Shown piece after piece: positions 58,921 to 64,000 of a DNA stretch of 64,000 nucleotides. Origin of the DNA: Taudactylus pleione (taxonomy: Eukaryota > Chordata > Amphibia > Anura > Myobatrachidae); the NCBI GenBank assembly GCA_031769625.1, contig JAUIMM010000178.1, positions 29,096,001 through 29,160,000 of the forward strand, in the 5' to 3' direction. Within the stretch, counting starts at the first letter, position 1; every line of letters starts with the position of its first letter. Position numbers and translations under genes: made by a program. Under the pieces are notes generated by a model. It did not search any database. It was not told the origin of the DNA and saw only the letters and a list, made by a program, of their open reading frames with translations.

Positions 58921-59740
58921 CGTCTACTGGGAATACCTCATGGAAGGCATTACCACCCACCGTGGACAGCGCAGTGGCCGACCATGGGTGCTTAATGATC
59001 ATGGTCACCAGCATCTAGCCAGAATTGTCAGTGGTAACAGACAAGTGACACTGGCTCAAATCACATTCACACTCAATACAGGAGGTACCAGATGCATATC
59101 TAGTAGGTCAATGCAGCACTCTTTAGCTTCCATGGGACACTACAACACCAGACACAGCACCTCACAGGGGCTCAAGCCATTGCTAACTGGATCCTGTAGG
59201 ACTGGTAACATGTGGCATGGTCCGATGTGTTACAGTTATAGTTGTTTTGGGCTTATAGTAGGGTTCATGTTTGGCATGGACCCCAGTTGTCAACAAGGCA
59301 CCATGCAGACTGGTGATGGTTCCATAATGGTGTGGGTTGTGTTCACATGGCATGGGTAACTGCTACATTGCATTGCTTGATGACCATTTGCAGCCCTTCA
59401 TGGACTTCATGCACCCCCACAGTGATGACATATTCCAGCAGGATAATGCACCGTTTCATCAGTCTCAAGTTGTCCAGAATTGGTTTGAGGAGCATTCTGG
59501 TGTGTTCTGACAAATGGTGTCGCCACCACGTTCACCAGACATAAACCAAATGAGCATTTATGGGATGTGGTGGAGAGGTCAATTTACACCCAAGATCCTG
59601 CACCTACAAATATCTTTAGCTTTTGGAAGCTATCCAGACACCATTTCTCAACATCTTACCAGATGTCTTCTGTCCTATTATGTACCAATGCCACATCAAG
59701 TTGCTGCACTTTGCCAGTCTAGAGGGGGTCCTACATGATA
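58920..59740 (+). pseudogene. Tc1/mariner-family transposase relic
   Basis: Reading along the plus strand with frameshifts gives 'GRPWVLNDHGHQHLARIVSG' and 'VTLAQI' (HTH region), 'GMDPSCQQGTMQTGDGSIMV', 'LQPFMDFMHPHSDDIFQQDN' + 'AP' (second catalytic Asp within QQDNAP), 'SPPRSPDIN', then in a shifted frame 'NEHLWDVVERS' (the third acidic residue, Glu), and finally 'MPHQVAALCQSRGGPT', the usual C-terminus. This matches Tc1-like DDE transposases (about 340 residues). The first Asp block is degraded, with 'FMFGMDP' left of it. At least two frameshifts and one in-frame stop (near 59,358) exist. Inactive; flanking inverted ends were not identified. Confidence 0.85.
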
Positions 59741-59990
59741 CTACATGATACTACACACCTATCCCATGACTTTTGACACTTCTGTATATATTCCTAATTT
59801 CTTCTGTTATTGGGTACATCCATACTGTGTGGTGACAATCGGTGCACACTCTGACTATCCGTGCACTGGAGGTGTGCCCACATATGAAAAGGGGGCTTGG
59901 CCTAAAATAAAGGTTGTGGCCTCATGGGGCATATCGATGACTCCACTCTGGGGCACCTAGCATCATGCCAGCCCTTACCTTAAAGAAGCA
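59741..59990. other. Unassigned sequence
   Basis: Includes a short duplication 'ctacatgatactacatgata' at 59,732. Nothing else recognised. Confidence 0.4.
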
Positions 59991-62215
59991 TTAAGTACTT
60001 CCTTCCAGTAAAATGCACTGTACAACATGTTTTCTTTACAAAATTAACCACTCTACATTGTAGCCAATGATGTAACCATGGTTACCATCAAAGGCTACAA
60101 TGTAGCGGTTCCCACCATAGACTTCAATGGAGATTTCCCACCATTGTCTATGGGGGAGACAGGCTGACCGCGCACAGTCAATCAGCGGGCAGCTCCTATG
60201 TAGGCGCCTGCTGATTGGCTGGTGGGTCCTGCTGTGACTGGGCACATGTGGGTCCCAGTCATTCATGTGGAGGAAGGCTAACAGACTCTTCCTCCTGTTG
60301 GTAATGGATCGGTACTTGGGGGTTTTTTTAACCGAAGAAGATGTGATTCACGCATAGGATGAGGTGAGTATGGATTTTTTTTTCAGGTATCCATGGATGC
60401 TACTTGGAGAAGTGAGCATGTGTGATAGTAAGTGTGATAGTGAGAGAATGTATCTGAGTGTGCATGTATGTTTAAATAAAATTTTACTATCATGGTGTAT
60501 GTGCTGTGTTTATTTTAATATTTATTTTACAATAGAACTACAGGTACCAGCGGGCCCATGATGCCCCACTTGCTGGTACTTGTGGTTCTCTAAGTACCAG
60601 TATGCGGGAGAGGCTTGCTGAGACCTGTAGTTCTATTGCAAAAGACAATACATTCACTTCTATTTTTTACACCACATTTACACTATCAACCCGGCACCCA
60701 CTGGCCAGGGGTGCCGGGGATAGCCCCGGGCTATCAGCTGAGGCTTGAGGTGCCCTGGAGATAGGAACCCCTTTATTGGGGGATCCCAAACTCGCAAACA
60801 AAAAATATGGTGGTTGCTCATATCAGCTTAATGACATAGCACAGGTGCTTGTAAAGGGCGGGGGTTTACACTGAACACAGAAAAAAGGGATTTGCCCTCC
60901 AGCACACTGTAGCAAAATCAACAAAAAATACTTAAATCCTACATGATAATAGAGATTCAGAGGTATTAGTTACATACATTTGCAAATATATGAATAAGTG
61001 CCAGGCCAATTGTCAAGGCTCCTCTATACTGGCGTCCCTAACATTAAGGGGTTCACGTCCGAGAAGCAAAGAACCCAAAAAAAATTCCAGCCAAGGGCCA
61101 TCCCCAGGGCATCACACGAAAAGGGGAAAAAGGTGATACTGAAGTGTAAAGGAAAGATGTGTAAGGATAAATCAATAAGTGTTAATGAAATGTGAAAGAA
61201 TTAAAACAACAGAAATAATAAACAAACAATTAGAAAAGTGATCAAAATATTCTATGTGAATTAAGTGGTGATGCCCTGAAAAGGGTCCAGCCAGAACAAC
61301 TCCGGGGGCCCCACTCCCAAACCCTCTCCCCAAAATAATTATCGCTACATAATAGTAGCACCCACTCTGGGTCATATAATTACAAATTGATGTACTACAT
61401 GATAACAGCACATGTATAAGCTGAGAGCTAACTGTGAGCTAACTCACCTTGGAGTTACCCCAGAAACCTCCACAATGCACTATAAGGACCAGCAACTCCT
61501 CCTAATGCTGGCTCATTCTTTCACATTTCATTAACACTTATTGATTTATCCTTACACATCTATCCTTTACACTTCACTATCACCTTTTTCCCATTTTCGT
61601 GTGATGCCATGGGGATGGTCCTTGGCTGTATTTTTTGGGGGGTACCTTGTTTCTTGGACATGAACCCCTTAATGATAGGGACGCCAGTATATAGGAGCCT
61701 TGATGATTGGCCTGGCGCTAATTCATATATTTGCAAATGTATGTAACTAATCTCTATTACCATGTAGGATTTAAGTATTTTTTGTTGATTTTGCTACAGT
61801 GTGCTGGAGGGCAAATCCCTTTTTTCTGGGATCCCAATCTCCCCAGGGATCCCTGGCCTGGGCTTACTAGCGGTCAGGGGTAATGCTTTGGCCAGGGAAC
61901 CCAGTGAAAGGGTTTCACTGGCTGTGGCATTACCCCCCAGCTAGAAAGAGTCCAGTGCTGGTTATGGAAAATACAGGGGACCCGTACTTGCTTTGTCCCC
62001 TGTATTTCCACAACCAGGACCAGATCAGAAAAGCCATTTGCTGTATCTTAAAATACAGGTGACCCCTACACATTTTGTCCCTTGTATTTTTAGAACCAGT
62101 ACAGGCTTTACATAGCCCAGTGCTGGTTTTTAAAATACAGGAGCCACCTGCACATTGTGTCCTCTGTATTTTTAGAACCAGCACAGGCCTTACATCATAT
62201 AATATATGCACAATC
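59990..62215. mobile_element. Diverged relative of the 16.8-kb TIR element, split by an insertion
   Basis: Modules match 16,805-18,811 in reverse complement and in order: 'ccaatcagcgg'-type inverted repeats (60,170-60,230), 'aactacaggtaccagcggg' (60,537), 'ggggatagccccgggctat' (60,716), 'ctttattgggggatcccaa' (60,771). After the insertion come 'ctccccagggatccctggcc' (61,840), 'gtttcactggctgtggcatt' (61,912) and 'ccagtgctggtt..aaaatacag' (three copies to 62,190). The two halves are separated by 60,790-61,829. Outer ends are not clearly defined. Confidence 0.65.
60790..61829. mobile_element. Fold-back element with ~315-bp inverted arms, TSD gatcccaa
   Basis: Arms at 60,878-61,201 and 61,515-61,828 are inverted copies, from 'cagaaaaaagggatttgccc' outward to 'gttaatgaaatgtgaaagaa' inward, with small indels. 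A ~313-bp unique centre separates them. It lies exactly where the host repeat is interrupted, with 'gatcccaa' present on both sides (60,782-60,789 and 61,830-61,837). An extra ~88 bp on the left (60,790-60,877) has no counterpart on the right. No coding capacity. Confidence 0.7.
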
Positions 62216-63038
62216 AATGGAGAAAACTTCTATTAGCTTCATAGGTAAATAGCAATTAACCAATCGGGCAATTAGAAGCAGATAGATAGAGCTAGCAACC
62301 ATTATCACCATCCGTGTGCATGTTCACCTACTTTCAGGCACCCGCAGTTTACTGACAGACAGGCTCGGCAACAAAGGGGTACTAAAGGTACCCCCTTCCC
62401 AGGCCCCAGTTTAGAGGGGCCCCGTTGTTCCAGTGCTCAAAACGTTACAGTGCCACCGCCGCCAGCCCAGCTAACCCTCCCGCCCCGGTAACTCCTCCCC
62501 TCTGGTGAGTGGCCCCTCCCCCGGCTTCCCTTGTCATATAGTGTGTGCCATATTAGGAATGACCGACCTGATGATGCTGCATGACTGCACCGACCGTTCT
62601 GTCCTTGCCTCCTTCCTTCCCTGCAGCAGCTGCTGCCCACGGCCACCTAAGAGGATCAGAGGGAGGCAAGAGAAGTGACTGCAAGTTGCTTCAGCAGCAG
62701 CACCAGTGTAAACTCTACTGACTGCAGGCATCCTCCGAGACAGTTTTATGGACCTTTTCTTCATTTAGTGTCTCTCCCTCCCCCTCCCTTGTTCATATTT
62801 TGGCAGAATTTAACCTGTGGAATAGCAGGACTAATTGAAGAGGGGAGCTGCGATCTATATAAAAAAGGACGGCAGCTGTATTTCTGTATGAGACTCCTAC
62901 AGTTTTTGTGTGTGGACTAAATTTTAGCTTGCAGTTTGAAAATAAGCAATGCACAGTGTCATTTAAAAATATATATATATGCGCACGCAAATATAAAAAT
63001 GCAAAAGAATATGGGCACCACTCTATGAACTTATATGA

Positions 63039-63156
63039 GAAAAAATCACCACACTGTCACAGCATAAGTGTGTCCAACGTTTCAGTTTAAATAACCTTCT
63101 TCAAGGACCGCAACATCAGACACACTTATGCTGTGACAGGTCGGTGATTTTTTTTC
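63039..63156. repeat. Inverted repeat around a 'caacgtttcag' module
   Basis: Arms of about 36-38 bp (63,039-63,074 and 63,119-63,156), built on 'cactgtcacagcataagtgt' and its near complement, enclose 'caacgtttcag...cttcttcaagg'. This is the module shared with 55,800 and 56,898. Confidence 0.75.
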
Positions 63157-63214
63157 TAGTAAAAGTCCCTTGAGTGTCGTCCATCTTTTCTGCATTTATT
63201 TATTATCTTCGTGA

Positions 63215-63580
63215 AGGGATGCATTCAATATCCCAGCACATGGGATGCCGACACTTAGAATACGGGCTCCAGAATCCCGACACCATCAGAATCTTGGCGC
63301 CGGTATCCCAAAGGTAAGTAGCGGGGTTAGGGGGAGGGTAAGCGTTAAGGTTAGTCACTAGGGGGAGGGTTAGGGTAAGGGCACTAAAGAAGGGTTAGGT
63401 TGCGGGGAGGGGGGTTAGGTTTAGGCACTAGGGGGGAGGTTAGATTCAGGCAACGGAGAGTGAGGGAGGGGTAGCGAGAGGGGGTAGGTTTTGATATCTA
63501 CTGTCAGGTGTCAGTATCCTTACCTTATCGGGATGTCGGCATCGGGATTGCCGGCATCCCGTACCCAACCCACGGGAAGT
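63215..63580. repeat. Telomere-motif element, third copy
   Basis: Left flank 'gggatgccgacac...ccagaatcccgacacc', a central 'gttagggggagggt' / 'gggttagggt' tract at 63,323-63,470, and right flank 'tatcgggatgtcggcatcgg' + 'gattgccggcatccc'. Orientation is opposite to the copies at 1.2 and 57.0 kb. Confidence 0.65.
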
Positions 63581-63773
63581 CACCTGGGTATCTAAACCGC
63601 TCTTCAGAGCTGGAGTGTGTACATCTATATCAATATTCATATATTAGCAGATGCAGGGAAGGATATGTGGTTGTGGGGCCCGAGGTTAGTGGGGTCAAAA
63701 GTGGTGGAGGGGGGCCACTAGAGACATCAGTGTACCGGGCCCCAAGATTTCTGTTGGTGGCCCTACTGACAGG

Positions 63774-64000
63774 CATATTTGTGTCTCAGTGCTGGTCTAC
63801 CTCAATTTGTATTTAGGTCCACGTTTATATGTCCCTTCCCAGCCACATTCTGCTTCATATGGAAAGATGAACAGCAAATTGTCATATACATGTAAATGTA
63901 AGCTTTTTATATAATATGTGATAAAAATCAACGACCGCTGCATCATAGCACTTTGTATACAGATTCAGACTCTTTCGCACACAGATATACAAATATTACA
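63774..64000. other. Unassigned sequence to window end
   Basis: No feature supported. Confidence 0.4.

Larger units (their letters stand above)
62360..63765. mobile_element. 1.4-kb hAT element with nested repeats
   Basis: Left 'caggctcggcaaca' and right '...tgttggtggcccta' are inverted with several mismatches. Flanking 8-mers ctgacaga (62,352-62,359) and ctgacagg (63,766-63,773) differ at one position. The right terminal part '...cgggccccaagatttctg' resembles the right part of the 19,718-52,719 element ('...ctgggccccacaatatctg'), so they are related. Inside lie the hairpin at 63,039-63,156 and the telomere-motif element at 63,215-63,580. 62,440-62,720 is GC-rich and non-coding. Confidence 0.65.

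Overview
The window is repeat-dominated vertebrate nuclear DNA, most likely from a large-genome anuran amphibian. The organism call rests on the repeats: many non-autonomous hAT, Harbinger-like and Tc1 elements, a SINE/LINE-tail insertion, long minisatellites, and no intact host gene or prokaryotic gene layout. I cannot name the species from sequence alone. Almost every open frame is fortuitous translation of repeats. The only recognisable protein relics are broken transposon genes: a hAT transposase split in two (22,580-22,912 and 50,327-50,726), a Tc1/mariner transposase (58,920-59,740), and a relic at 219-782 of a repetitive protein family I cannot name.

Layout. 0-9 kb: a relic ORF, a telomere-motif-rich repeat, a Harbinger-like MITE, a 50-bp minisatellite, several hAT MITEs with 8-bp target-site duplications (TSDs), and a 221-bp near-perfect hairpin. 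9.1-11.9 kb: a ~32-bp minisatellite interrupted by a SINE/LINE-tail insertion and by a small hAT that carries its own minisatellite. 12-19 kb: AT-rich unassigned DNA and more TIR elements, including a ~2-kb one at 16,805-18,811. 52.8-64 kb: AT-rich spacer, a SINE-like fragment, dispersed repeats, a second telomere-motif element, the Tc1 relic, a nested fold-back element, and a 1.4-kb hAT.

The centrepiece is 19.4-52.8 kb, a set of nested hAT elements, each with its own tandem array. The outermost layer is a minisatellite-bearing hAT relic (left end not found, right end 52,779). Inside it is a hAT at 19,718-52,719 with TIR CAGGGCCGCCATCAG and TSD actgggga, carrying a 39-41-bp minisatellite. Inside that minisatellite sits a 30.7-kb hAT at 20,704-51,361 with TSD gtatgtac. 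Its leader holds about eight 156-bp repeats. Its transposase gene is interrupted by a ~27.4-kb satellite of ~138-bp monomers, punctuated by 29 copies of a ~254-bp chimeric unit. The chimeric unit joins leader-repeat sequence, a transposase-like segment and monomer sequence. Distances between chimeric units follow about 254 + n x 138 bp, so the array is a variable higher-order repeat.

I read this as a satellite that arose from a transposon's own leader repeats, expanded inside its transposase gene, and is still delimited by transposon ends and target duplications. The nested structure is read directly from the sequence. The origin model is inference.
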